From the NCBI GenBank assembly GCA_031280615.1, contig JAITGO010000002.1:62001-126000 (forward strand): DNA of 64,000 bases, in the 5' to 3' direction. This document shows positions 55,006-62,656 of the stretch, one piece after another; positions within the stretch are counted from its first letter, which is position 1; every line of letters starts with the position of its first letter. The DNA comes from Desulfobulbus sp. (GTDB taxonomy: Bacteria; Desulfobacterota; Desulfobulbia; Desulfobulbales; Desulfobulbaceae). A model generated the notes under the pieces. The model ran no database searches and was not told where the DNA came from. It was given only the letters and a program-made list of their open reading frames with translations. The position numbers were made by a program, and so were the translations under genes.

Positions 55006-56829
55006 TTACTTGGTATCCAGCGTGAGGATGCATTCGTTGACCCCGAGCAAAGGCTGGCCTGGCAGCGGATATTGGGCGACAATCCGGCCGCTGCCGTTCA
55101 CCCGGACCTTCATCCTGTACTTGTCGAGTTGCTGCAGCCCTTTGCGCAAACTCATCCCCCGCATCTGGGGCATGGTGCTGATCGGTTCGTTGACTTTGCC
55201 CGGAGCCTCGCGGTAATTCAGCCGCTTGCTGATGAAGAACTGGCGCAGGTTTTCCTTGCTCCGTTCCGGAGCCACGTCGGCCACGGCCTCGGCGGTCTGG
55301 TTTTTGACAAAGCCGGCCAGCAGTTCCTTGCCCATGGTTTCCAAGGCGCCAAGCCCGCTTCCCTTGTCGTTGGTCTTCGGATAGAGGTGGTCCTGTTCGA
55401 TTGCCATCAAGAGCAGGAACTTCGGCTGCTTGGCCGGCGCGAATCCGGCGAACAGCTCCTGGATGGAAAAGCTGGAAAATTGTTTTTCCCGCCGCATCTG
55501 GACGCTGTCGGCGGTAAAGGCGACCATGTTGTCCCGTTCCTGGAGCCAGTTGGTGAACAGGTCCCGTCGGATCATGACCCCAAGGGCCGGGTCGAGCACA
55601 TGGATTTTTTCCGTGGCTTCGTTGCTGCGCTCATAGCGCTTTTTGCTCCGATGATCGTACAACGAATCGACGACATAGGGGGTTATCCGCCAGCCACCGT
55701 TGACCAGGCTTGCCAGGGTGACGCCGACCTGCACCCCGGTGACCACCGGTTCGGCCTCGCCCTGCTCCGGTGCGCCAGGCCCGGATTCCCAATTGCCGAA
55801 CACCGAGCCGTACAACTGGATCTGCCGTTCGAAGGCATTGAGCTTTTCCTGGGCGAAACCGTAGTCGGGCGCGGCCACCGTGGGGGGGAGCAGGGCCGGA
55901 CCTTCCAGCCCTCCCCGTTCGATGGCGGCCGCCCGGGCCAGGATGGGACGGATCAATTCCTTGTTGAGCACATGGTTGTACATGCGGTTGACCCGGTTGC
56001 TTTCGCTGGCCTTCCAGAAATAGTTGGGATTGAAAGAGGGCTGGTTGACTAGGGCCAGGATCCGTCCACTACCCGGCTCGATCACCAGGCCCATGCCCTT
56101 GTCCGCCCCCTGGGCGGCAAGATAGCTGCGGAAGCGGTTTTCCACCTGCCTTTGCATATCCAGATCCAAGGTCAGCATCAGGTCGGCGCCCTCGGTGCCC
56201 AGGCTTTCCTGACCCTTGAAATCGATATCCGGAATATTGGCCTTGCTGAAACCGTTTCCCTGCAGGACGGTATCGTATTTGCCTTCCACTCCGGCCAGTC
56301 CCACGCCATCGCCCATGAAGCCCAACACGTGGGACGCAGCGGTGTGGCCGGGATAGAAGCGGACATTTTCGACCTTGCAGGCCACGCCCCTGAGCCGCAG
56401 ATCCTTGATCTCCTCGGCCTCTTTGTCGTCGAGATCCTCGGCCAGCACCATGGAATCCTGCGAGTTCTTCAGCTTCGCTTCCAGCCGCTCCGGCTGTTCG
56501 TCGATGTACCTGGCCACCTGCTGCGCGACCTCGTGGCGGTCGACGATTTCAGCGGGATTGACCGCCAAGGTGTACAACCGGTACGAAACCGCCATTTCCC
56601 GCCATTTCCGGTCGTAGACCGTGCCCCTTAAAACAGGTTCAGCGGGCGATTGGCCCGCTGAATGAGAGGAAATTTTGCCGACAGCAGACTGTAGTATCCT
56701 GCCGATATCCTGGAGGGAGGGATGGATTCTATACAGAACTGTGCCAGCTGCTGTCAGCAAAATAACCAAAAAAAGGAGAGGGAGAAACCATCGTCTTTTA
56801 TTCTTTTTGGACCTGAGGGAACGTGTCAT
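55006..56829 (-). CDS. ftsI: FtsI (PBP3) homologue lacking all transpeptidase motifs; PASTA domain retained
   Basis: A 607-residue protein in the ftsI position. It has a membrane helix (13-33), the dimerisation-domain marker RGTVYDRKWREMA (69-81), GLAGVEGKYDTVLQG, and GMGLVIEPGSGRILALVNQPSFNPNYF. Alignment by eye continues to RPILARAAAIERG, where active PBPs read GSTFKPF...AALE: the SxxK position is K290-E291-L292-I293-R294, so Ser is Glu and Lys is Arg. No SxN motif follows, and the KTG strand is FTADSVQMRREK (438-449). A PASTA domain (about 553-605) ends the chain. The transpeptidase is therefore predicted dead; a scaffold role in the divisome is inferred. ATG at 56829 is preferred over TTG at 56871, which overlaps ftsL. 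Confidence 0.85.
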   Translation of the reverse strand: MTRSLRSKKNKRRWFLPLLFLVILLTAAGTVLYRIHPSLQDIGRILQSAVGKISSHSAGQSPAEPVLRGTVYDRKWREMAVSYRLYTLAVNPAEIVDRHEVAQQVARYIDEQPERLEAKLKNSQDSMVLAEDLDDKEAEEIKDLRLRGVACKVENVRFYPGHTAASHVLGFMGDGVGLAGVEGKYDTVLQGNGFSKANIPDIDFKGQESLGTEGADLMLTLDLDMQRQVENRFRSYLAAQGADKGMGLVIEPGSGRILALVNQPSFNPNYFWKASESNRVNRMYNHVLNKELIRPILARAAAIERGGLEGPALLPPTVAAPDYGFAQEKLNAFERQIQLYGSVFGNWESGPGAPEQGEAEPVVTGVQVGVTLASLVNGGWRITPYVVDSLYDHRSKKRYERSNEATEKIHVLDPALGVMIRRDLFTNWLQERDNMVAFTADSVQMRREKQFSSFSIQELFAGFAPAKQPKFLLLMAIEQDHLYPKTNDKGSGLGALETMGKELLAGFVKNQTAEAVADVAPERSKENLRQFFISKRLNYREAPGKVNEPISTMPQMRGMSLRKGLQQLDKYRMKVRVNGSGRIVAQYPLPGQPLLGVNECILTLDTK

Positions 56830-56836
56830 CGCCAAG

Positions 56837-57199
56837 CTACATCCGACGCACCTGTCCTTGGTCAGGCTCAAATAACTTCAACTTGGTTTTGGCCAGCGCC
56901 GCGACCTGGGTCTTCGAGGCCACCTGGGCCCGTGCCGCCAGCAACCGGACATTCTCGTTGGCAATGGCCGTGTTCCTGGCCTGCAGCTGTCCGGCCTTGG
57001 CCCGCATGTCCACCACCTGTCCGTGAAAGACCTGGGTCAACGCCAAGCCAAGCACCAGAGCCACTCCCGCCATGGCGGCCAGCATCTTGCCCTGTTCTCC
57101 CGGAAGACGGAACGCAATCACCGGTTGTTTGCGGGCGCTGGCCTTTGTCACCACCATTTGACGGGGCCTGTATGTCCGGACGCGCATGCTCGATGACAT
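56837..57199 (-). CDS. ftsL: Divisome protein FtsL
   Basis: A 120-residue bitopic protein: basic cytoplasmic N terminus, one membrane helix (about 39-57), then a leucine/alanine heptad coiled coil (60-105) and a short tail. This, the size and the position between rsmH and ftsI identify FtsL, although sequence conservation is low in the family. FtsL pairs with FtsB and FtsQ to activate FtsWI. A strong AGGAGG lies seven bases upstream of the ATG. Confidence 0.85.
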   Translation of the reverse strand: MSSSMRVRTYRPRQMVVTKASARKQPVIAFRLPGEQGKMLAAMAGVALVLGLALTQVFHGQVVDMRAKAGQLQARNTAIANENVRLLAARAQVASKTQVAALAKTKLKLFEPDQGQVRRM

Positions 57200-57250
57200 T
57201 TCAGATCCTCCTGTTTTCCTCTTCGTTCCCCGGGAATACCCGGAAATCCT

Positions 57251-58144
57251 TCACGTTCGTGCCGCGACCCTGAGCTTTGCGCTCCTGGCTCGTGGATTGT
57301 TCCCAATCTCTTCCCCGGTCGGCTCGATCGGCCGCCGGCTGATTGCCGCGTATGCCGGATTGCTCGCAAACGCCTGCTTCACAATTCGGTCTTCCAAGGA
57401 ATGGAAGGTGATTATGCAGATCCGCGCGCCCGGCAGCATGGCGACCGGCGCCTCGGCCAATAGCCGGGTCACATTTTCCAGCTCGCCGTTGACCGCTATC
57501 CGCAGGGCCTGGAACACCTTGGTGGCCACATGCACCTTCGGCGGATGATACTTTCGAGGTACCGCCGCGGCCACCACCGCGGCCAGCCGGCCGGTGGTCG
57601 CCACCGGCTCTTCTTCCCTGGCCCGGACCAGGAACTTGGCGATCCTTCGGGCCTGCCGTTCTTCCCCGTAATAGTAAAAAATGTCGGCCAGCGCCTCTTC
57701 GGACAATTCGGCCACCAGCCTGGCCGCAGTCGTCGGCCGAGAGCGATCCATCCGCATGTCGAGCGGATTGTCGCTCCTGAAACTAAATCCCCGATCAGCG
57801 CGATCCAACTGCAACGAGGAAACCCCGAGATCGGCGACCAGACCGTCGATTCCCTCGACGCCCAGCCGGTCGAGCTCCGGCACCAGATCGGCATAGGAGG
57901 CGCGCACCAACTCGAACCGTCCGCCAAACCCAGCCAGCAGCCGTGCGGCCATCTCCGCCGCGTCGGCATCCCACTCGAAACCGATCAGCCGGCCCACCGG
58001 CGGCGTAGCCCGCAGGATTGCCTCGGCATGGCCGCCCAAGCCGAGGGTGGCATCCACGTAGATGCCGTCGGGCCGCAGCCCGAGGAAGTTAAGCACCGCA
58101 TCGCGCAAGACCGGGACATGCACCTCGTTTTGATCGTGCGCCAT
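57251..58144 (-). CDS. rsmH: 16S rRNA m4C1402 methyltransferase
   Basis: A 297-residue RsmH (MraW). HVPVLRDAVLNFL and the SAM-binding DATLGLGGHAEAIL open the protein; ADLGVSSLQLD, GFSFRSDNPLDMRMD and the C-terminal ITFHSLEDRIVKQAF are family signatures. It methylates N4 of C1402 in the ribosomal P site. It follows mraZ by 13 bases and precedes ftsL by 51. Confidence 0.97.
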   Translation of the reverse strand: MAHDQNEVHVPVLRDAVLNFLGLRPDGIYVDATLGLGGHAEAILRATPPVGRLIGFEWDADAAEMAARLLAGFGGRFELVRASYADLVPELDRLGVEGIDGLVADLGVSSLQLDRADRGFSFRSDNPLDMRMDRSRPTTAARLVAELSEEALADIFYYYGEERQARRIAKFLVRAREEEPVATTGRLAAVVAAAVPRKYHPPKVHVATKVFQALRIAVNGELENVTRLLAEAPVAMLPGARICIITFHSLEDRIVKQAFASNPAYAAISRRPIEPTGEEIGNNPRARSAKLRVAART

Positions 58145-58157
58145 CGGGCTTCCCGAA

Positions 58158-58610
58158 CTACATGATGCCCAATTTGGCCAGGCCCGCCCGGTAGTTGCCG
58201 AAATTCTGCCGCGTTTTGCTGGCTTCCTCGTCCCAAAGCTGCTTGTCCCAGATCTCGAAATGCCGGAGCATGCCGACCACCGCCACATCTTTGTCGATTC
58301 CCATCTCGCCCCGCAGGGTCGGCGGCAGCAGGATGCGCCCCTGCTTGTCCACCGGGCACTCGTTGACGCCGGCGATGATGTAACGGACCAACTCGTCGAA
58401 ATCCGGCTGGCTTCCTTCCTGGGCCAGAAGCTTTTCTTCCAGGGCTTCCCATTCGGCAATGGGATAGGCCCGCAGATTCTTGTCCCAATGGGTGACGATC
58501 AGCATTTCGGAGTTGTATTGCTCCCGCAACACGTCGCGGAAACGGGTCGGTATGTTCAGCCGGCCCTTGGGATCAAGGGTATGTTCCGAGTGACTTCGAA
58601 ATCGCTGCAC
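58158..58610 (-). CDS. mraZ: Transcriptional regulator MraZ
   Basis: A 150-residue protein with two SpoVT/AbrB-like halves: SEHTLDPKGRLNIPTRFRD and NECPVDKQGRILLPPTLR, each with the DxxGRxxxP core. MraZ forms a ring-shaped oligomer, binds repeats in its own promoter and regulates the dcw operon. It starts at GTG (58610) with AAGG four bases upstream. Four matching 10-bp boxes lie 41-80 bases upstream of the start. Confidence 0.96.
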   Translation of the reverse strand: MQRFRSHSEHTLDPKGRLNIPTRFRDVLREQYNSEMLIVTHWDKNLRAYPIAEWEALEEKLLAQEGSQPDFDELVRYIIAGVNECPVDKQGRILLPPTLRGEMGIDKDVAVVGMLRHFEIWDKQLWDEEASKTRQNFGNYRAGLAKLGIM

Positions 58611-58650
58611 AGTGCCTTTTTTCCTTTTTCCCGTTTCCAGCTGGGCCGAC

Positions 58651-58690
58651 TCACCACTTTCAACCCTTTTGGACCACTTTTCACCACCTC
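58651..58690 (-). promoter_or_regulatory. MraZ operator: four 10-bp direct repeats
   Basis: On the minus strand the sequence runs GAGGTGGTGA, AAAGTGGTCC, AAAAGGGTTG, AAAGTGGTGA, four contiguous 10-bp units around a G(T/G)GGT core. Repeats of this type with one helical turn spacing are the known MraZ binding site. They sit just downstream of the predicted -10, so MraZ binding should block initiation or clearance. Confidence 0.8.
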
Positions 58691-58697
58691 ATGGCTC

Positions 58698-58727
58698 ATT
58701 AGTAAACGAACCGACCACGAGAGTCAA
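58698..58727 (-). promoter_or_regulatory. Promoter of the dcw cluster (Pmra)
   Basis: On the minus strand TTGACT (58722-58727) and ACTAAT (58698-58703) are separated by 18 bases; transcription would start near 58691, at the edge of the MraZ boxes. Five of six and four of six consensus bases match. Confidence 0.6.
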
Positions 58728-58968
58728 GAAAAATCACATCAAGGCAACGAGGTGCGCGGCACGGGTCCGCCCGGAGAAAGCAACGAAAGAACAAAGCAAG
58801 AACAGATCGATACCATCCACTGGCAACGGCGGGTATTGGCAGCACGGCAAGGTATTGCGGCGGCATGCGGTCCGCAAGGCGGAAATGGCACCTATTGGGA
58901 AATCGGAAGACTCAATGGGGCGGGTTGGAAGAAAAAGAAGGGAAATACGGACAGCGGTGGGGAACGGT
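58728..58968. other. Non-coding spacer between the dcw promoter and ruvB
   Basis: About 240 bases upstream of the dcw promoter and downstream of the ruvB stop. No terminator with a T-run, RNA gene or convincing frame is visible, so read-through from the ruv genes into the dcw cluster is possible. Confidence 0.5.
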
Positions 58969-60036
58969 TCAGCTCTTCCGGTCTGGATCGTCGAACAGGC
59001 CGGGCTGCTGCATGGAGCCGGTGCGGACCGGCAGGTCGAAGTGTTCGTAGGCGGCCACCGTGGCCATGCGGCCTCTGGGCGTCCGGATCAAAAAGCCGGA
59101 TTGGATCAAAAAGGGCTCATAGACATCTTCCAGGGTGTTTTTTTCCTCGCATACCGCGGTGGACAAGGTTTCCAGCCCAATGGGGCCGCCCTGGAACTTT
59201 TCTATCAAGGTCAGGAGGATGCGTCGATCCATCTCGTCGAGGCCGAGGGGATCGACGTTGAGCATGGTCAGGGCCGCATCGGCGACCTCCCGGGAAATGA
59301 CCGCATGTCCTCCCACCTCGGAAAAGTCGCGGACCCGCCGCAGCAGCCGGTTGGCGATGCGGGGCGTGCCCCGCGAGCGCCGGCCCAGCTCCATGGCACC
59401 CTCGGCGTCGATCCCGATGTTGAACAGCCGGGCCGACCGCTGGATGATGGTCACCAGTTGTTCGGGGCTGTAGTAATCGAGCCGGAGGAGCACCCCGAAC
59501 CGGTCCCGCAACGGCGGGGTCAGCAGGCCGGTCCGGGTGGTGGCGCCCACCAGGGTAAACCGGGGCAAATCCATCTTCACCGACCGTGCACCGGGCCCCT
59601 GGCCGATCACCAGATCGAGCTGGAAATCTTCCATGGCCGGGTAGAGGATCTCCTCGACCACATGGTTGAGCCGGTGAATCTCGTCGATGAACAGTACGTC
59701 CCCGGTCTGCAGGCTGGTAAGGATGGCCGCCAGGTCGCCGGGACGCTCGATGACCGGCCCGGAAGTCACCTTGATCCCCGCCCCCATCTCATTGGCGATG
59801 ATGTAGGCGAGCGTGGTCTTGCCCAAGCCCGGAAAACCGTGGAACAGCACATGATCCAGCGCCTCGCCCCGTTGGCGGGCGGCCTGGATGAAGACCCGCA
59901 GGCTCTGCTTGGCCTGCTCCTGGCCGATGTACTCGTCCAGGCTACGCGGCCGGATCTCGCCGCCGGTCTGCAGATCCTCGGGCAGCGATGCGCCGGCGAC
60001 CAGCCGTTTGCCGGTCAACTGTTCCTCGTGTTTCAT
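58969..60036 (-). CDS. ruvB: Holliday junction branch migration ATPase RuvB
   Basis: A 355-residue AAA+ helicase motor: [15 protein letters not shown] opening, Walker [12 protein letters not shown], Walker [11 protein letters not shown], sensor 1 region [19 protein letters not shown], and a winged-helix C terminus ending in RTPRGRMAT. With RuvA it drives branch migration at Holliday junctions. GGGAG precedes the ATG. It is the last gene of the ruvC-ruvA-ruvB set. Confidence 0.98.
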   Translation of the reverse strand: MKHEEQLTGKRLVAGASLPEDLQTGGEIRPRSLDEYIGQEQAKQSLRVFIQAARQRGEALDHVLFHGFPGLGKTTLAYIIANEMGAGIKVTSGPVIERPGDLAAILTSLQTGDVLFIDEIHRLNHVVEEILYPAMEDFQLDLVIGQGPGARSVKMDLPRFTLVGATTRTGLLTPPLRDRFGVLLRLDYYSPEQLVTIIQRSARLFNIGIDAEGAMELGRRSRGTPRIANRLLRRVRDFSEVGGHAVISREVADAALTMLNVDPLGLDEMDRRILLTLIEKFQGGPIGLETLSTAVCEEKNTLEDVYEPFLIQSGFLIRTPRGRMATVAAYEHFDLPVRTGSMQQPGLFDDPDRKS

Positions 60037-60069
60037 CGCGCTCTCCCGCCGCTCCGCCGTTGCAACCCG

Positions 60070-60699
60070 TTACCGCGCCGCCAGAAATCGCAGGGCCTGG
60101 CGAAGCAACTCCTCAACCTTGAGCGGTGCCGCTCCTTCGCCGAGCTGCTGTTCGACCGCCCGCAGGGCCTGCCAGGCCGTGGCCTGGGGATAGCCGAGAT
60201 TGACCAGGGCCGACACCGCATCGCTCATGGCATCGGCTTCGCCGGCCGGAGCCGGCTGGGGTCGCGCCCCGCCCGCGTCGGCCGGAAAACCGCCCAAGCC
60301 GCCGACCTTTTCCGCCAGGTCGACGCAAATCCGCTGCGCCGTCTTCTTGCCGATACCGGGCAGGGCGGTCAGTCGCGACAGATCCTTGCCGGTGATCGCC
60401 CGGCACAGCTCGTCGACCCCGATCCCCGAAAGGATGGTCTGGGCCAGCCGCGGACCGATGCCGGAAACCGTGATCAGCAGCAGGAAAAGGTCTTTTTCCT
60501 CCTTGGTGTGGAAGCCGAACAAATGGATGGCATCCTCGCGCACCACCGTCTGCACATGGAGAAAACAGGCATGTCCGGTCTCCGGCAGGGCATCGTAAGT
60601 CCGGCCGGAGACAAAGGCCTCGTACCCCACCCCGCCGACATCGACGATGACGGCATTCGGAGTTTTAACCAGGACCAATCCACTGAGCGAGGCAATCAT
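60070..60699 (-). CDS. ruvA: Holliday junction-binding protein RuvA
   Basis: A 209-residue RuvA. The OB-fold N terminus (MIASLSGLVLVKTPNAVIVD), two helix-hairpin-helix motifs (LLITVSGIGPRLAQTIL and LTALPGIGKKTAQRICVDL) and the C-terminal RuvB-contact domain (ALVNLGYPQATAWQALRAV) are all present. It binds the four-way junction and loads RuvB. It is 33 bases upstream of ruvB. Confidence 0.97.
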   Translation of the reverse strand: MIASLSGLVLVKTPNAVIVDVGGVGYEAFVSGRTYDALPETGHACFLHVQTVVREDAIHLFGFHTKEEKDLFLLLITVSGIGPRLAQTILSGIGVDELCRAITGKDLSRLTALPGIGKKTAQRICVDLAEKVGGLGGFPADAGGARPQPAPAGEADAMSDAVSALVNLGYPQATAWQALRAVEQQLGEGAAPLKVEELLRQALRFLAAR

Positions 60700-60750
60700 C
60701 GGTAACGGGCGACAGGAAGCATGGTTGAAAAAGGGGAATTGTTGCGCGGC

Positions 60751-61263
60751 TCAACGTCGAAAAGCGGTGACGCGGTGCATTGCCAGGTGATGCGCGTGGC
60801 AGATGGCCACCGCCAGGGCGTCGGCGGCGTCCTTCGAGGGCACCGCGTCCAGCCCAAGCAGGGTCCGGACCATCTGCTGCACCTGGCCTTTTTCGGCCTG
60901 GCCATAGCCCGCCACCGACTGTTTCACCAGCCGGGCCGGATAGTCGTACACCGCCAACTGGTTGTGGAGGGCGGCCACCACCGCTGCGCCCCGCGCCTGG
61001 CCGAGCTTGAGGGCCGAACGCGGATTGCGGTCGACGAACATGTCCTCGACCGCCGCCACCTCCGGCCGATGCGCCTGGATCACCTCGGACAGATCCTGAA
61101 AAATGGTCAGCAACCGGCGCGAAAAATCGTTCTCCTGGCCAGTGCGGATGGTGCCGCAGGCGACAAAGCCGAGGCGATGGCCGCTGACGGCGATCACGCC
61201 GTAGCCGGTGATCCGCGAACCGGGATCGATGCCCAGGATGCGCATCCCGGCCAGGATAGCCAT
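60751..61263 (-). CDS. ruvC: Holliday junction resolvase RuvC
   Basis: A 170-residue RNase H-fold nuclease with catalytic acids D13 (ILGIDPGSR), E73 (AAVEDMFV), D145 and D148 (SKDAADALAVAICHAH). It cuts Holliday junctions symmetrically. It begins four bases after the yebC stop; an alternative ATG at 61245 would give the shorter MRILGIDPG start. It precedes ruvA by 51 bases. Confidence 0.96.
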   Translation of the reverse strand: MAILAGMRILGIDPGSRITGYGVIAVSGHRLGFVACGTIRTGQENDFSRRLLTIFQDLSEVIQAHRPEVAAVEDMFVDRNPRSALKLGQARGAAVVAALHNQLAVYDYPARLVKQSVAGYGQAEKGQVQQMVRTLLGLDAVPSKDAADALAVAICHAHHLAMHRVTAFRR

Positions 61264-61266
61264 GGC

Positions 61267-62016
61267 TTAAGACAACTGTTCCATCAGGTCGTCGGCGATA
61301 TCGAAATTGGCGTGCACCTTCTGGACATCGTCGTGGTCCTCGAGGTTTTCCAGCAGACGCAGCAGCGATTTGGCCGTTTTTTCTTCGGTAACCTCGATGC
61401 TGTTCTTGGGCACCATGGCCAGGCTGGCGTCGGAGAACTTGATTTCATTCTTTTCCAGCCGGTCCACCACGTCGTTGAACGCTTCGGGCGCGGTGACGAT
61501 TTGGTAGCTGTCCTCCTCCTCGACCACGTCCTCGGCCCCGGCCTCCAGGGCCATGTCCATCAATTCGTCCTCGGCCACGCCCTCCTTGGCCACCGACAAG
61601 GTTCCCTTCTTGTCGAACATCCAGGCCACGCAGCCGAACTCACCGAGATTGCCGCCGCTTTTGGCGAAGAAATGCCTGATATCGGCCACGGTCCTGTTCT
61701 TGTTGTCGGTCATGGTCTCGACCAAGACCGCAACCCCGCCGGGACCGTAGCCCTCGTACATGATTTCCTCGTAGATCGCGCCGCCCAGGTCGCCGGTCCC
61801 CTTCTTGATGGCCCGGTCGATATTTTCCTTGGGCATGTTCTCGCCCTTGGCCGCGGTGACGGCGCTTCGCAGGCGGGGGTTGCCTTCGATATCGCCGCCG
61901 CCCATCCGGGCGGCAATGGTGATCTCCTTGATCAGTTTGGTGAAAATCTTGCCGCGCTTGGCGTCATTGGCCCCTTTCTTGCGCTTGATCGTGCTCCATT
62001 TCGAATGTCCCGACAC
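61267..62016 (-). CDS. yebC: YebC/PmpR-family protein
   Basis: A 249-residue TACO1/YebC protein with the invariant start [38 protein letters not shown] and [14 protein letters not shown]. The family has been described as a DNA-binding regulator and, more recently, as a translation factor that relieves ribosome stalling at proline tracts. It sits next to ruvC in very many bacteria. Translation starts at GTG with a strong AAGGAG seven bases upstream. Confidence 0.96.
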   Translation of the reverse strand: MSGHSKWSTIKRKKGANDAKRGKIFTKLIKEITIAARMGGGDIEGNPRLRSAVTAAKGENMPKENIDRAIKKGTGDLGGAIYEEIMYEGYGPGGVAVLVETMTDNKNRTVADIRHFFAKSGGNLGEFGCVAWMFDKKGTLSVAKEGVAEDELMDMALEAGAEDVVEEEDSYQIVTAPEAFNDVVDRLEKNEIKFSDASLAMVPKNSIEVTEEKTAKSLLRLLENLEDHDDVQKVHANFDIADDLMEQLS

Positions 62017-62051
62017 GGTCCGACTCCTTCTTACGTTTTATTGCTGACAAT

Positions 62052-62654
62052 TCATCCCGCCCGGCGGAATCCCCGGCCAAGCACAAAGACCTCCCGGCTC
62101 TCCAGGCGTGAACTCTTGGGTTTCACCACCTTGACGGTCGTAAACAGCGGTTTGCATTCATTGAGGAATTCGGGAAAATCTTCGCCCTGGAAGACCTTGC
62201 AATACAAGGTGCCGTTTTCATGAAGAAACAGGGCTGCCAACTCGAGCACGCTCCGCGCCAGGCGAAGCGATTGCTGATGATCGGCATACTGGCTGCCGGT
62301 GGTACGGGGGGCCATGTCGCTCAGGACCACATGGAAACCCGGCCAGTGCTGCCGCAGATACTCGACGAACTCCCGAGAGGTGACATCATAACAGAGCCAA
62401 TGGATTTCGGCATGGGGTTTTTGCACCGCGATATCGGTGCGCTGGAGGTCGGCCGCCACCACCAGCCCGCCCGTGCCGACGATGCCGGCGGCATACAGGC
62501 TCCAGCTGCCGGGGTGGCAGCCGAGGTCGAGCACCCGTTGACCGGGCTTGAGAAATTTGTATTTGAGCTGCGCCTCTTCCAGCTTATAAACCGACCGCGC
62601 CGGGTAGTTGTCCTGCTTCGCCTTCTTGAAGTAATAGTCCTGAACTTTACGCAT
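62052..62654 (-). CDS. rlmE: 23S rRNA 2'-O-methyltransferase RlmE
   Basis: A 200-residue FtsJ/RrmJ-type enzyme. The SAM-binding loop is VLDLGCHPGSWS (42-53), and the K-D-K-E catalytic tetrad appears as K24, D113 (VVLSDMAP), K153 and E188. It methylates U2552 (E. coli numbering) of 23S rRNA in late 50S assembly. GAGG five bases before the ATG fixes the start. It begins two bases after the nucleotidyltransferase gene ends. Confidence 0.94.
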   Translation of the reverse strand: MRKVQDYYFKKAKQDNYPARSVYKLEEAQLKYKFLKPGQRVLDLGCHPGSWSLYAAGIVGTGGLVVAADLQRTDIAVQKPHAEIHWLCYDVTSREFVEYLRQHWPGFHVVLSDMAPRTTGSQYADHQQSLRLARSVLELAALFLHENGTLYCKVFQGEDFPEFLNECKPLFTTVKVVKPKSSRLESREVFVLGRGFRRAG

Positions 62655-62656
62655 GG

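Noticed and set aside
56830..56871. TTG-initiated extension of the FtsI homologue
   Set aside because: It overlaps ftsL, has no ribosome site and adds nothing resembling FtsI; the ATG at 56829 gives a normal cytoplasmic tail.
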